NCBI GenBank assembly: GCA_003439945.1
Contig: QVRM01000484.1
Span: 992,001 to 1,056,000, forward strand
DNA length: 64,000 nucleotides
Direction: 5' to 3'
Origin: Dermanyssus gallinae
Lineage: Eukaryota; Arthropoda; Arachnida; Mesostigmata; Dermanyssidae
Part shown: in pieces, positions 43,770 to 55,555 of the stretch
Position numbering within the stretch: the stretch's first letter is position 1
How the letters are laid out: each line of letters opens with the position of its first letter
Program-made: the position numbers and the translations under genes
Notes under the pieces: model-generated
Database searches by the model: none
What the model was told of the DNA's origin: nothing
What the model saw: only the letters and a program-made list of their open reading frames with translations

Positions 43770-46763
43770 AGATACTTCAGGTAAACCTTAACCGCTGCAG
43801 GGCGGCGCATGACATGCTCGATGAGATAGTACGCAGAGAGTCCATAGGCCTCTGCCTGCTTTCCGAGCCAAACATAGCGATCACCAAGCGGAAGGCAGAC
43901 TGGGTATCTGACGCAGAGGCGGATACCGCAATCTGGTGGACGGGTTCCGAGAGAAACCTCGCGATTAGGGGCGGGGGGGTCGGGGAGGGGGTTCTCCTGG
44001 CTGGAGATTGACCGGGTAGGGGTCATCTATAGCTGCTACTTCTCTCCCAACAGGGAGGAGGAGGAATTCGAGGAATTCCTCGAGGAACTTGCCCAGAGCG
44101 CGGGGGCACATGCAGGTAAGAGGGTAGTGATCACCGGGGATTTTAACGCAGCCAGCATAGCATGGGGTAGCCGAACCACAACTAGACGGGCCCAAACTTT
44201 ACAGGAGTGGATGGCTGAAAAAAGTCTAATGGTTCTTAATGACGGAAGGGTCCCCACCTTTTCCAGAGGGAGCCAGACGGCCTTCATTGACCTAACAATG
44301 GTCAATGAGGCGGCCTTTCCACTGGTGGTAGAGTGGAGGGTGAGGGAGACGGAGGAGACCATGAGTGACCACAGATACATCTGTTTCACCATCAGTACCC
44401 CCGAGGTGGCCCTCGCCCCGCCACCTAGTAAGAGATGGCAGATGCGGAAACTTGACGCCAAGATTCTAGTGGCTGAAATAGACGAGGGTTGCAAACAACT
44501 GGGAGACACGGTGGGGGATGAATATCAAATAATTAGCATACTCTCTACAGCATGCGAGAAAGCTACTCCCTCACAACACCATGGGAGCCGCCACCCTCCT
44601 AATTACTGGTGGAACAAAGGGATCGCAGCTGCCCGCAGGGCTTGCATTAGGCTAAATAGGATTTTCACGAGAACACGCAGCTGGTTAACGCAAAGAAAAC
44701 GACGGGTGGGGTTTTACGGGGAGCGAGAGACCGCAAGAGCTGAATCCCAATTGACGGAGTACAAGGCTGCTCGATCGAGACTCCGAGGACTCATCGCCAA
44801 AAGTAAAGCCCGAGCGGAGAAAGAGCTGATAGACGCGGTGGAGAGCGACGTATGGGGCCTGCCGTACCGAATAGTTATGGCCAAACTCCGGAGACCTCCC
44901 CCGAAACTCCCCCCGGATGTGCTGCGGGAGACTGTAACCGGTCTTTTTCCGGCACAGCCGCGGAGAGAAAACGAGGAGTTCTCGGTCACCCCGGAAAACG
45001 TTCCGGAGGTGACGCTGGAGGAGGTCGAACAAGCCCGGAATCGGTTGGCAACCGGTAAAGCGCCCGGCCTAGACGGAATTCCCCCAGAGGTAGCGAGGCT
45101 ACTGGTCAAAAGGTGGCCTAAGGTCTTCCAAGACCTTGCCAACAAGCTTCTGAGAAAGGGGAGATTCCCGAGGCTGTGGAAAAGGGCAAGCCTGGTTCTA
45201 ATCCCCAAACCCGGGAGGAAGACGGGGCCTTCGGCTTACCGGCCCATATGCCTCATTGACGCCATGGGTAAGCTCCTGGAGAACGTTATAGTCAAGAGAC
45301 TAAACGACGAGATTCAGGAAAAGAACGCCCTATCAGATGTCCAGTACGGCTTCCGGAAGGGCAGATCCGCATTAGGGGCTCTAAAGAAGGTTCTGAAACG
45401 GGCGGGTGAGGAGACTATGAAGACCCCTAAAACAAGGGGATTCGTGCTCCTGATCCTCCTGGATGTCAAAAATGCCTTCAACACAATGAATTGGAAAGTA
45501 ATTGTGGAGGCGATGAAGAGGAAAGGCTTTTCCCTCTACCTCCGTCGAATGATTTCATCCTACCTGGATGACAGAGGCTTGGTTGCAGGGGGGCAGGAGT
45601 ACGAGGTTACTGCCGGAGTCCCACAGGGCTCGATTCTAGGACCCGTGCTCTGGAACATAGCTTACGACGGGGTGCTCGAGACCCCAGGTCTCCCGTATGG
45701 GGTGGAGACGTTGGCGTACGCCGATGACCTTGCACTCATGATAACGGCCAGGACCGAAAGAGCCCTGGAGAGCGCCGCCAATGAGGCCTTGTCAATGGTG
45801 TCCGAGTGGATGGAGTCCCATCACTTGAAACTGGCACCCGACAAGACAGAGGCGATGTACCTAACAGGCAGAAAGAGGACGACCGGCATTAACCTCGTGA
45901 TGGCGGGCCACCCGATAGAAATCAGAAAGAAGGTAAAGTACCTTGGGGTCATGCTAGACACCGGACTGACCGGATCGGCACACGTTAAGTACGTGGCCGA
46001 AAAGGCCCAAAGGGTCTCCCTGAACCTGGCGCGGATCATGCCTAGGGTCGGTGGGGTGGCTGAGGTGAAAAGAAGGCTCCTGGCCTCGGTGGCCGAATCA
46101 ACGGCGCTATACGCAGCCCCAGTCTGGGGGGACATGGCAATGCGGACGGCGAAAAATAGGGGGGCACTAAGGTCGACCCAACGAACGCTGGCAATCAGGG
46201 TAAGCCGGGCGTATCGAACAGTCTCGACCGAAGCTCTCCTGGTGCTAGCCAAAATGCTGCCATGGGACCTCCTAGTGGCTGAACGAAGTAAAATGTATCT
46301 AGACAAAGGTCTGGATCTCACCAGGGCCAGGAGTGCCACCATATCGGCCTGGCATGAGGAATGGGCGCAGGTAAGACCCGGTCTGACCACAGGGAGCTGG
46401 ACCAAGAGTCTGATACCGGACCTCAGGGCATGGTATGACCGCCGACACGGGGAGCTTTCCTACTGGACGACTCAGGTTCTGACCGGACACGGCCAGTTCC
46501 AGAGCTACCAGTCAAGGATCAAGAAGGCCATCAGCGATATCTGCGTACTGTGCGACTCTGGAGAAACGGACAACGTAGAGCATACTGTTCTGCGGTGTGA
46601 TGCTCTCAGGGGAGCACGGGACGCAGCACCAACCGCTGCGAGGGGCCGACCCATCAAGGAGGTGGTCTCCCATATGATGACTTCGGCGGGAGGCGACGAA
46701 CTTGTTCGACGCTGTTTTGACACTCAAGACAGCCAAGGAAACGGCCAGGCGGGAGAGGTTTGA
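43763..46763 (+). pseudogene. ORF2, endonuclease/reverse transcriptase, one +1 frameshift
   Basis: ORF2 starts at ATG 43763, overlapping the ORF1 stop, and runs 82 codons. It then shifts frame at a G-rich run (about 43971-43991) and continues open to TGA 46761-46763. The endonuclease starts ILQVNLNRCRAAHDML, has LLSEPN, and after the shift VVITGDFNAASIAWGS, FIDLTMVNEA and SDHRYICF, all typical of APE-type endonucleases that nick target DNA. Counting from 44127, the RT palm has YRPICLIDAMGKLLENVI, catalytic LLDVKNAFN (D446), GVPQGSILG (P499-S502) and YADD (531-534). The C-terminal knuckle is CVLCDSGETDNVEHTVLRC (806-824). Only one extra G breaks about 1000 codons. This is either a real inactivating indel, a homopolymer sequencing error, or, less likely, programmed. 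Confidence 0.93.
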
Positions 46764-47117
46764 GCGGGTCTCTCGGGAGAGTGGTCGAGACGAGGAGCCG
46801 AGGGAGGGGGGAGGGGGTGGGGAGCAGCCAGGCCCTCATGGTCTCGACGCACCCTCACAGGACGGATTACAAAATGGCATCCCCCTATCCAACCGCAGGT
46901 AGACATGCGGGATGATAGTCAGGGATAGAGCTGATTGAAGGAGAACGGCAGAGACGCCTCTCCCACGGTTTCGATGTAATGCCAAAGTAATACCGAGCCT
47001 GGGGGGGTGGGGAGGAATCCGGGTTTAGTGGGTTTGCGAGTCTCACACTAGTCACGCAGGCTGCTAGTGGCGCATGTGCATCATGCATTACCGAAACCTC
47101 CCAGAACAAAAAAAAAA
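46764..47117 (+). other. 3' UTR and poly(A) tail of the R1-like element
   Basis: About 344 bp after the ORF2 stop, including a purine-rich GGGAGGGGGGAGGGGGTGG stretch (about 46803-46821), then ten As. The last 148 bp recur at 17551-17700, and the whole UTR recurs in diverged form at 28140-28465. It is presumably the part recognised by the element's RT to start target-primed reverse transcription. It has no tandem-repeat tail. A minus-strand open frame across it (46885-47109) is spurious. Confidence 0.85.
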
Positions 47118-47129
47118 TGGTCTATGCCT
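47118..47129. repeat. Target-site duplication, right copy (12 bp)
   Basis: An exact repeat of 42067-42078, directly after the poly(A). Confidence 0.95.
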
Positions 47130-49479
47130 GCTTCTTCGCACGGCAATTTCTTAGGAGCATAATCTAATTATATCTTGATTTGATTCCGTTAATTGTGCTG
47201 CAGCGGTATTTAAATAAGATATATTATAATAAGAAGAAGACTAGTTGTACGCAAAAAATCACTTACCTGTTCAAAGCTTTATATTATTTTTGTATATATA
47301 TATATATATATATAATGAGAAAGAGGGAGATAGCTAATGTGTCTACAACACTTGTAATATTACAACCAAGCTCTTTACCTGCTATACTGTATCCTTATTG
47401 GACGCGGCTCTGAGTTTCTGTACGTAGTGCATTGTTGTTTCGTGATAAATTCAAAATCGTTTGCGGAATTGACCAAATTCAGAGTTCGGAACTTCTGGAA
47501 CAGGTCTGTCTTGACCATCCAACGATCGGACGGCGCTTCTTTCACCATAAGAGGGAAGATAGGCTACGTACCATTGCAAATGTTTTTGGCTGTAAGCTAT
47601 AAAACAGGAAAACGTTTGCAATAACTCTGCGTCGAGACAGAGCGCTGCCTCGACAACAACTTCTAGTAACGTAGATATGAACTGCTAAGCCGATTCCTAC
47701 ACCATCCGTTTCGTGCGTGCCCAGCAGAATCACGCGTTTTGCGCACCCGAGATGTAGTATGGCCCGAGAGTAAGCACTCTTAGTCGATGTAGCTTTGTTT
47801 CCCTTTTTTTGACACACAATTCTGACGTTATGGGCGCAGTTTTTGCCATTCGAGGTAAACGGCGTGTACCAGATGGCAACATTCCACGCGACAGGCGCTT
47901 GCCTAGTAGAAGCGTCTACTAGAAAACAGTGAGAGCTTTTTCATGTTCGCCGTCGTCACGCGCGCACAAAAATATATATATATATATAAGAGAACAATAG
48001 GAACATCCGCTACTATTACTCGCTATTAGCTTGGATAATGTCGTGCCCACGAGGTTTATTGTACATACCCGACTGTGCTGATTTTCGGCCCTCAGCTATG
48101 GTGATTTGTATAGTGTATGCTTGGTTCAGGAAATATTGATTGGACGATTTTAACTTAAAAATGTTACTCATTCAGGAAGACTGCAGTTCTGCATAATGAT
48201 TAATAAAAATCCGTCAATCAGTAGTGTCATGTTTGTTGAAGGCCTGCGCACGTAACTGCGAATTTGTCTTTCGCTGCTGCAGTATGGTTTTTGATTGGAT
48301 TATTACATGTGAGAAGTGCGTTCCATGCGACATAAAACGAGGCTAGACTACTGGACCCTGGAATTTCAAGCTAAATCCAAAGTGGAAATATGTATGTGCT
48401 TGCTGCCCTCATCTTATCACAGGGCGCACACTGCGCCCGTCGGCATAGACATGTCTATAAAAACGGAACTATTTATTTGCTAAGTTGAGGTAGAGAAGAT
48501 GTATACATACCGAGGGATTCTTGTTAAATACAAATTGTTAAAATTCAAGTGGGTAAGCTAAAAAACTTTCTGCTAACCCCGACCCCAATGGTACACTCAG
48601 TTTTATGTTAAAGTGCTTAAAAACAAGTGCATATATGCAGAATATATTTTTTTTATTATTAATTATTAAAGAGGCATTTGTGCAAAGCAAGTGCATATTT
48701 AAATGATAAATATCATGCTTGATCGTCCTTAGTTATCTGATTTCGCGGCCGACTTCTAAGGAATAAACATTTCATGATGTTTATTCACCCTTATTGGTAG
48801 AACTAAAAGTACTAAAAAGGCCATGCAATCAGCAACTTCAACTGCGTGAAACTGACCCACCTGTAGTGTTATTTACAAAAATTATAATTATGTTACACAT
48901 CCGTGAACTAAGCGCCTTGTGCGTATAAACACTAATGTCTACTAAATATCAATATTTTCACTTTCACGGACAGCGCCTAAAGATGCGTCGCCGCTATGGG
49001 AATTACAAGCGCGTTTTCACGTCTGCAGAAATTTCTCACCGATCACAGCCCTGAAACTACTACGTATGTATTTATCATAGTATCGGCGTAGCATATCTCG
49101 ACGATAGGTACTCGTCGGAAGATGCTGATTTGTGAGACATGATCCAAGGTCTTTAGAGTGTAAGAGCACCCACAATAGCAAAGGGGGGTTAAGGTGAGTT
49201 GGACTACAACCGTGACCCTCACGTGCGGCATGTTTTGTTACCACATTCACCTACAATTTTCTCTGGCTCTGCCTATAGCTTACCGCGCTTTGCAACAGTT
49301 ACGCTTGAATTCCTGTCTGTAAGAAAACGCGTATCTTCTTTTATGAATCTGGGCGTCGGCTTCCTCCTTTCACCAGATTCCTAAGCGTTGCGCCAGTGCT
49401 AGCGACAACAGGAAAGCACTCGCATACTTACTCTAGAGTCTACATGGATTGCGTCTGATTGAATAACTTTTAATAAGAG
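47130..49479. other. No recognisable gene
   Basis: AT-rich DNA with (TA)n tracts at 47293-47314 and 47972-47988. A minus-strand frame at 47542-47817 and plus-strand frames near 47430-47620 have no family resemblance. Confidence 0.5.
47293..47314. repeat. (TA)n microsatellite
   Basis: A short pure TA run. Confidence 0.9.
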
Positions 49480-50049
49480 TACATTTTTAGCTCTTTCTGT
49501 TGCCTTAGTGGTTTATCACAACTTGTGAACGTACCAACTAGACCACGCAGCGGTACCATTTTAGACCTTTTATTTACTGACAACGAAGATATTATAGCAG
49601 AGCTTTTAGTAGACGAGCCACCCGTAAGGTCAGGTCACCTTGCTGTGTATTTTAAAATACTTATTGACACACCTCAAAAGTCCGCTAGCTCTTCCCTAGA
49701 CTACTTCCATTCGGACTATGACGCAATTGCGGCTAATATTGCAGCTACCAACTGGCGTTCGTTTTTATCTCATTGTGACTCCATCGAATCACAGTATACG
49801 TCATTTGTGAATGCCACTATACTTCTTATGGAGATGTTTACTCCGTTAAGAAAGCCTAAACCATCTACCTTGCAAATGTTCATAGAGGACGCATCTAGGC
49901 GCCTATATAGTCTGACGCCATCGTCCCGTGCATACTCGCGCTTATCCACTCAATTGGCACGAGCCGCAACCCGCAAAAGGCGGCTAGAGGAGGCCAGCCT
50001 AAACATTCGTAATGCCAAAGACTTTTTAGATATGCTGGTCGCCGTTTAA
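49480..50049 (+). pseudogene. Endonuclease C-terminus and linker of the CR1/Jockey-group ORF2
   Basis: The frame reads GLSQLVNVPTRPRSGTILDL then LLFTD, the familiar end of an APE endonuclease (Q.V..PTR....LDL.+T). It continues PVRSGHLAVYFKI, matching the SDH.....F motif with SDH replaced by SGH. A Lys/Arg-rich linker follows, with LARAATRKRRLEEASLNIRN. The usual Met start and the N-terminal catalytic half are missing. Near 50020 the reading shifts by one base at a T-run (FRYAGRRL continues in the other frame), and the expected link to the RT is shortened. Confidence 0.8.
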
Positions 50050-50078
50050 TTTATTTATTCAAAGAGCTCTCTGTCAGC

Positions 50079-51416
50079 TTGGCTGAACCATTATCATTGA
50101 TATTTACTCGCTCCTTCGAAGACGGTGAAGTACCGAGTTTCTTTCGGCAGTCCGTTATCACCCCGACGCACAAAAAGGGTTCTCGTGCAGCGCCAGAAAA
50201 TTACAGACCTGTGTCTCAATGTTCAATACCTTGTTTGCTAAGGGAGAAAATAATTGTGGCTGAGCTTTACACCTTTCTTGATTCTAAAGACCTGTTGGAC
50301 TCTTCACAACATGGTTTTACAAAGGGTCGATCAACGGGTACCCAGTTATTGAAAGTAGGTCACGGTTGGGCGCTGGCCCGAAATCGCAACATCCCTCTGC
50401 ATGTCGTTTACTTTGACTTTTCACGTGCATTTGACCGCGTTGACCATCATCTGTTTTTGACAGAGATGTCAGCGTTAGGTATCGGCCCCAGAATCATAAA
50501 CTGGTGCAGAGCATACCTGAGAGACCGTACATTTGTCGTCAAAGTTGAGAATAGCTATTCCGCGGTCGGCAGGTGTGTATCTGGTGTCCCGCAGGGCTCA
50601 TGCTTAGGCCCCCTAATGTACACTATCTTTGTGCAGGATCTCGGGGTAATGCTTCGAGATATTGGTGTTACATATAAGCTGTATGCGGACGATCTTAAAA
50701 TCTATGTTGAGGCAAAAAACGACAGCAACATAGCTATTCTACAGAAAGCGATTGATACGGTATCCCTATGGGCAGAGGAAAACCGTATGCAAATATCTTC
50801 TTCCAAATCTGCTGTTCTCAAGACATTGCCAGATACTACTCAGTATATGCTAAACAGCCTACCCATTCCTGAAGTCTCACGCTACAAGAACCTCGGGGTG
50901 ATCTTCGACCGCCAAATGAAGTTTAGACCTCACATGGCTGAGGTTGTCAAGGCCGCGTCTCGAATATGTAATCTCATAATGCGGTCTTTCATTATACAGG
51001 ACCATAATGTGTACCTAAAGCTGTATCAAACCTTAGTGGTGCCAAAGTGGACTTATTGCTGTCACGTATGGATGCCATTCTATAAACGAGATGCTGACTT
51101 TTTGCAGAGCGTGCAGGATAAGTTTGTGAAACGAGTTGATCGTCGGTGTTGTCTACCGCGCGAGCGTATCACATTGCCTAGTGTTAGTGAATACCAATCC
51201 CATGCCGATTACTGCATGTTTAAACAACTAGCGCGTCAGAAAGTTATTGCTAGGTATTTTGTTCTGGGACCAAAGAATCTCCGGAGCGGCGTTTCCATCC
51301 ACCCCCACGAGATTGCTCGGGTGGACGTTGTGAACAACTCATTTGCCTGGAGGATTGCACGTCGTTCACAGATTCAAAACGACTTTGCTGCTATTGTAAT
51401 ACCCCTTTTCCAATAA
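50079..51416 (+). pseudogene. Reverse transcriptase of the CR1/Jockey-group element
   Basis: About 445 codons are open with no proper ATG start, because this is the second part of ORF2. Motifs counted from 50079 are: VITPTHKKGSRAAPENYRPV (about 27-46), QHGFTKGRSTGTQLL, YFDFSRAFDRVD with the catalytic D113, GVPQGSCLGP (169-178), YADDLKIY (202-209), a thumb with NLGVIFDRQMKFRPH, and a C-terminal domain ending near 51410. All catalytic residues are present. It copied the element's RNA at the nicked target site. It is 5'-truncated within the endonuclease and frameshifted at the linker, so this copy cannot move by itself. Confidence 0.88.
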
Positions 51417-53226
51417 AGGTGATATGATATGATAACTGTGCCATAAAACATTCTCTTAACGAAAGAGCGAAGAAGTCTGACGGATAGCGGCACATGGTTG
51501 ATGTTTGGGCGTAGCATTCGAGTCGATTCTCCGAAACACACTGGTCTGAGTAAATGGCAGGCTCAAACACATCAGTGCCGAGTGTATACGAACATTATAA
51601 AATATTTAAAAGTGGACATTTCATTCCGTACGCAAATCTTGTGAAAGTGATCCAGAACTAGCCACAGACATGGCTCGTGTAAAGACGCAAAATAGGTATA
51701 TATTCACTGTAACAGGCTATATATCCGCAACTACGACTAACAAAAACTTAATTTATAAAATACCATATGCATCGCTAGAAGAGACCTCTTTCATAAGATT
51801 TTGCATGTCTACGTCGGACTTACCATCAATGTGCTCGACAGGTGCCTCGAAAGTTAAACTGGCAAGGGTCGGTTTTCTCAATTTTTGAGACTCGTTAAAT
51901 TGCGATGAGTTCTTCTTTGGGTTCGGTGAACTTTAGGTTGATTTTTGCACTTCTCTACTCAAGTCCCAGAGCACCCAGCAGTCAGGTGTTGGAGCATCTA
52001 CACCGTCAAAAGTGAAACGGTAAAAGTCGCCTGGTAACGTCGTGGTCGCCATCTTCTTTTCCGGGAGTGATATTGCGGCAATAACCGAACCGAAATACTG
52101 AGGTATATCGATGACATTTAGGTGTACTGCAGAATGTCTACCAAAAGTTTTCACTGCAGTCACAAGGGAGTGGTTCTAAAATGTTCCTTAGGCGATGATT
52201 CCTCCATCACCAGCTCGTCGGACTGAAAACACTGGAGCTTTTCTCGCCACATCTGGAGTCATATAATCGCCCTGGTAGAGCATCTAGCTTATTTACCCCA
52301 ATTGACGTCGTGTAACTTTTTTAGCTAGATGTGCTTCGATGTATGGATCCACAGCTAAATGATCATGGTGTTTTCAGGCATAAAGTGGACACGCAAACAA
52401 AGTAATTTTGAAAAAAAAATTATAAGCGCTCTATAATAGCGATTATTTAGATCAACACGTTACAATTTTTGGTGTGGAGCTAAAATTTCTTTGCAACTTT
52501 TTGTGAGGACATTTTTTATGCACGAATAAGTTTAAATTAAAGGCTGCCAAGATTAGAGAAAAGTGTCCCAAGAACTAAAAAAGGACCGATCTTAAAAGCC
52601 AGCCAATGGTGGGTGGTAAGTGCGTCCTCTCTCTCATTAGTTTAGGAGTACTTTCTTCGAGTAGTCAATCTTCTATTGGCCCTAGTCTAGATGGTTGCCT
52701 GTTGGACGCTAGTTCGAGACCATCGCTGACCTATATTTAATGCTCATATTCGTTAAGCAGGCGTCCGTCAAGACTTCATCAGGGAGGCCAAAACACCTCT
52801 GTACTCTATGTTCCAGAGTATTAATCCATGCACTGATCCCTGGCGAAGCTGGTGATCATCTGTGCTTCCTGTCCCCTGCCTATGTGATCGTTCGTTCGAC
52901 GAGGGAATCTTCTGTGATTTTTATAAATATTAGAAAACGCCTTTTTTGGCGAGTTCCAATGTTCTACCATCTCATACAATTAAACGCGTTTTATATATAT
53001 ATATTAGGTTTACATAGCATCCGCTTCAGGTTTTTTTTGTTGTTCGCCAATCATTTTAGGCAATACCAATAATAATATACTTTCCGGCCAATCATGATCG
53101 GACTCTTCTTGGTGTGTGTATTTTCCCCACTACATTTTAGGTAATTTCTTCAAAGGGCCAGGGAGTAGACCTTTCCAGATATTGCCGTATATGACATTGA
53201 TGTAATTTTGTTTCTTTACTTTTTTT

Positions 53227-53760
53227 TTAGATTAATTGTTTGTGACAACGTAAAATGATCAAACGCAGGACTCTAGTGTATTTGCTAATATCTTTCAGGT
53301 ATAAGCAATTTCCTGCAGTACTTTGCAGAGAAGAAACTCCGCCCACATTGAGTTTGTCGGCAGCTCGTGCGCAGAACTCCGTGACGATTTTCATGATGTC
53401 GTGCTCGTCCGATGTGCAGTGTAATTCATCCATACGCTTTAGTTATTTCCTAAGGCGTGCCTATTGCACTTTCGCTAGTTTCTTAGCACCTGACTGCTTA
53501 ATAGCCATATTGCAGCTTCATTTTTGATATCAATGAGCCAGTCCTTGGCCGCCACAAGTTCCGCTTTTGGCTTGCTAGATACATTCAAACTTGCTTGCGT
53601 CTCGAGCTTTCGAAGAGAGGCCCTGTGCATCCCTTCTTGTTCGGCCTTTCCTAGATTTGGATTTTTGCACATCCATCCTCGGTTTTTGAGGCTTGGCAGG
53701 TTGCGGTTCCGAAAAAGCTGGTTTTCTTCTGTCGGGCAATAGTGCCCTTTCTTAGAGCAT
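53227..53760 (-). other. Coding-like island, unassigned, broken frames
   Basis: The minus strand has two longish frames. One (about 53760-53475) is Lys/Arg/Asn-rich and includes LGKAEQEGMHRASLRKLETQ. The other (53433-53227) reads MDELHCTSDEHDIMKIVTEF then CARAADKLNVGG. A third frame between them reads SEPQPAKPQKPRMDVQK. Amino-acid composition looks protein-like, and stops separate the parts. It might be a decayed ORF1 of a retroelement or an old exon; I recognise no family. Confidence 0.2.
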
Positions 53761-54478
53761 AATCTTAACTAGGTAATGATGTCACTCTCATGCAGCTTTT
53801 GCTGGTTAATTTTTAACAAGGTACGACCGGTTACATATTGCTTGATTATTACAAATTTGCCATAATGTAACTGAATTTACATAATGAAGAGTTCATTAAA
53901 GACCTTCGGTCCTTTTTTTAAGTTTTTCATAAATAGGTTTATATAACACAATTGTAATGACGCAATTTTGCGCCCTTTATGCTAAAAACAAAGGATAACG
54001 CGGATGTCAATATTACCGGCAATAACTATGAAAACACCGGCAGCAACACTAATCTCAAATACAGAACTAATTAGGTATATTTCAAATTATCACTATTAGG
54101 CATAGATACACGCAGTTATTTTACAGCTAGAATAAGCAAATGGCAATTTAAAGTAAACTTCAGAAGCGTGAGGCCAAACTTCTCGATCCTTTGTAGGGAC
54201 ACGTGACGAAGAACAATTGTCTCTGAAAAACTTTGTTCCCTGAACCGGTCTGCTCTGCTCCACTTTCATCTCGGGTGGCCTTACCGCTGTTCAATTGTGT
54301 CAGACTGAGGGCGTCAGAGATCTCCCTAAGGATCACTGGAGAGGCGTACAACATTTTAGTTTTGCAGCATTCTGCTTGCCCATTCTCCTCACGGCAGTCG
54401 GAAATGAAAAACTTTTTCATCTAAATATTGACAGCGCAAGTCCAGATATAAATAAATATTTTTGTACGGACATGTATT

Positions 54479-54482
<4 letters not shown>

Positions 54483-54529
<47 letters not shown>

Positions 54530-54538
54530 AGAGAGAGA
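54483..54538. repeat. (TA)n followed by (GA)n
   Basis: A 44-bp TA run passes into GGGAGAGAGAGA. Confidence 0.95.
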
Positions 54539-54642
54539 TATTTCTATATTTCCTCATTTGTTAATTTATATATTAATAAAATAAAAATGTGTACTTTTAC
54601 TGATTATATAACAAGGTGCAAATGCGACTTTATGTATCTATG

Positions 54643-54645
<3 letters not shown>

Positions 54646-54716
<71 letters not shown>

Positions 54717-54727
54717 CATATATATAT
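54646..54727. repeat. (TA)n microsatellite, about 80 bp
   Basis: A long TA run with TTTATACATA near its end. Confidence 0.96.
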
Positions 54728-55555
54728 TGTGTCTACTATGTTTATGTATATTATGTATATTTATGTGAATATATAGGATATCAATATTTTTGTTTTTCCG
54801 TTTGATTTGACAGAGCGCGATTTTTTATGACGTTTTTTGGTTTTTATAAAACTGATTGTTTGTGAAGTGTTACATTTATGTTTGCAGTGACAATCGCACC
54901 AACGAAGGTGTGTGTAGTAAACGCTCCACTGGTGAACAATACATGCTCGGAGACACTTTGGTTTTGTCTCTGAGGAATCAAATTCCTGTTGGGTCCTCTG
55001 GCTGATGTGTTCGATTCGCTAGCGTTTACAACAACGGTGAAAAAATGAGTTGTTTAGGGGTTATTGTAGCCGGTATGTGGTTGACATCTAGTGACAGTAC
55101 CATCAACTTCAACTCAACAGCACCGGGTGCAATACCCAAACCTTCACGCTTCTTTTTTATTATCACTTAATTATCAAATGCTTATGTTGTGTTCCGGCAC
55201 TCGTTGCAAAACTGGTACGCCGAAGTTAATGATGTCCGGTAAGGATGGGCCACAGGATTCACTGGGTGGTGACGACTTAGGCGGTCACCGCTTGTGATAA
55301 CAACAACAAAGAGGCAGACTGCATTGCGGTCGCATCGCCCATGTGCGAAGATGATGGCGAAACAGGGATACGGACATCAAGAGCCCCCGACAACGTGGCG
55401 TTAGTAGTTAAACGTGCGAGACCAAGCAGCAAAACCTAAGACTCGATGCAGGCAATCAACATCAAAGCGGTACCACAGGAACTGCCAGAAGAAAAAAAAC
55501 GGGCAGCGTTATGTTAAGAAAGAGGAAGAAGCTTTGACAAAGCTCAAACAAACGC

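Larger units (their letters stand above)
42079..47117 (+). mobile_element. R1-like non-LTR retrotransposon, nearly complete
   Basis: A 5.04-kb insertion bounded by exact 12-bp target-site duplications and ending in ten As (47108-47117). It encodes ORF1 (gag-like, three CCHC knuckles) and ORF2 (APE-type endonuclease plus reverse transcriptase plus a C-terminal Cys/His knuckle). It has a 3' UTR of about 350 bp (46764-47107). Triple knuckles in ORF1 and a C-x2-C-x9-H-x4-C near the end of ORF2 are hallmarks of the R1 superfamily. Classical R1 elements sit in a fixed 28S rRNA site, but the flanks here are ordinary AT-rich DNA. The element lacks a 5' UTR and the start of ORF1, so it is slightly 5'-truncated. 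It is clearly GC-richer than its surroundings. Confidence 0.95.
49480..51434 (+). mobile_element. 5'-truncated CR1/Jockey-group retrotransposon
   Basis: The element begins inside the end of an endonuclease domain and ends with CAATAAAGGTGATATGATATGATAA, a short TGATA repeat. CR1-like elements characteristically end in short tandem repeats instead of poly(A). The coding region is in two frames separated by a small indel and a deletion between the endonuclease-RT linker and the palm. No clear target-site duplication flanks it, which is also common for this group. The RT itself is open over 440 codons, so the copy is fairly young. Confidence 0.85.

Noticed and set aside
44036..46405. Minus-strand and alternate-frame ORFs across the ORF2 region
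   Set aside because: They are shadows of the endonuclease/RT frame, which contains every catalytic motif in order.
42079..47117. Site-specific R1 insertion in 28S rDNA
   Set aside because: The flanks show no rRNA sequence, and the target-site duplication TGGTCTATGCCT is unlike an rDNA context.
52680..52735. Possible tRNA gene with GTTCGAGACC
   Set aside because: No box A at the right distance and no convincing acceptor or anticodon stem.
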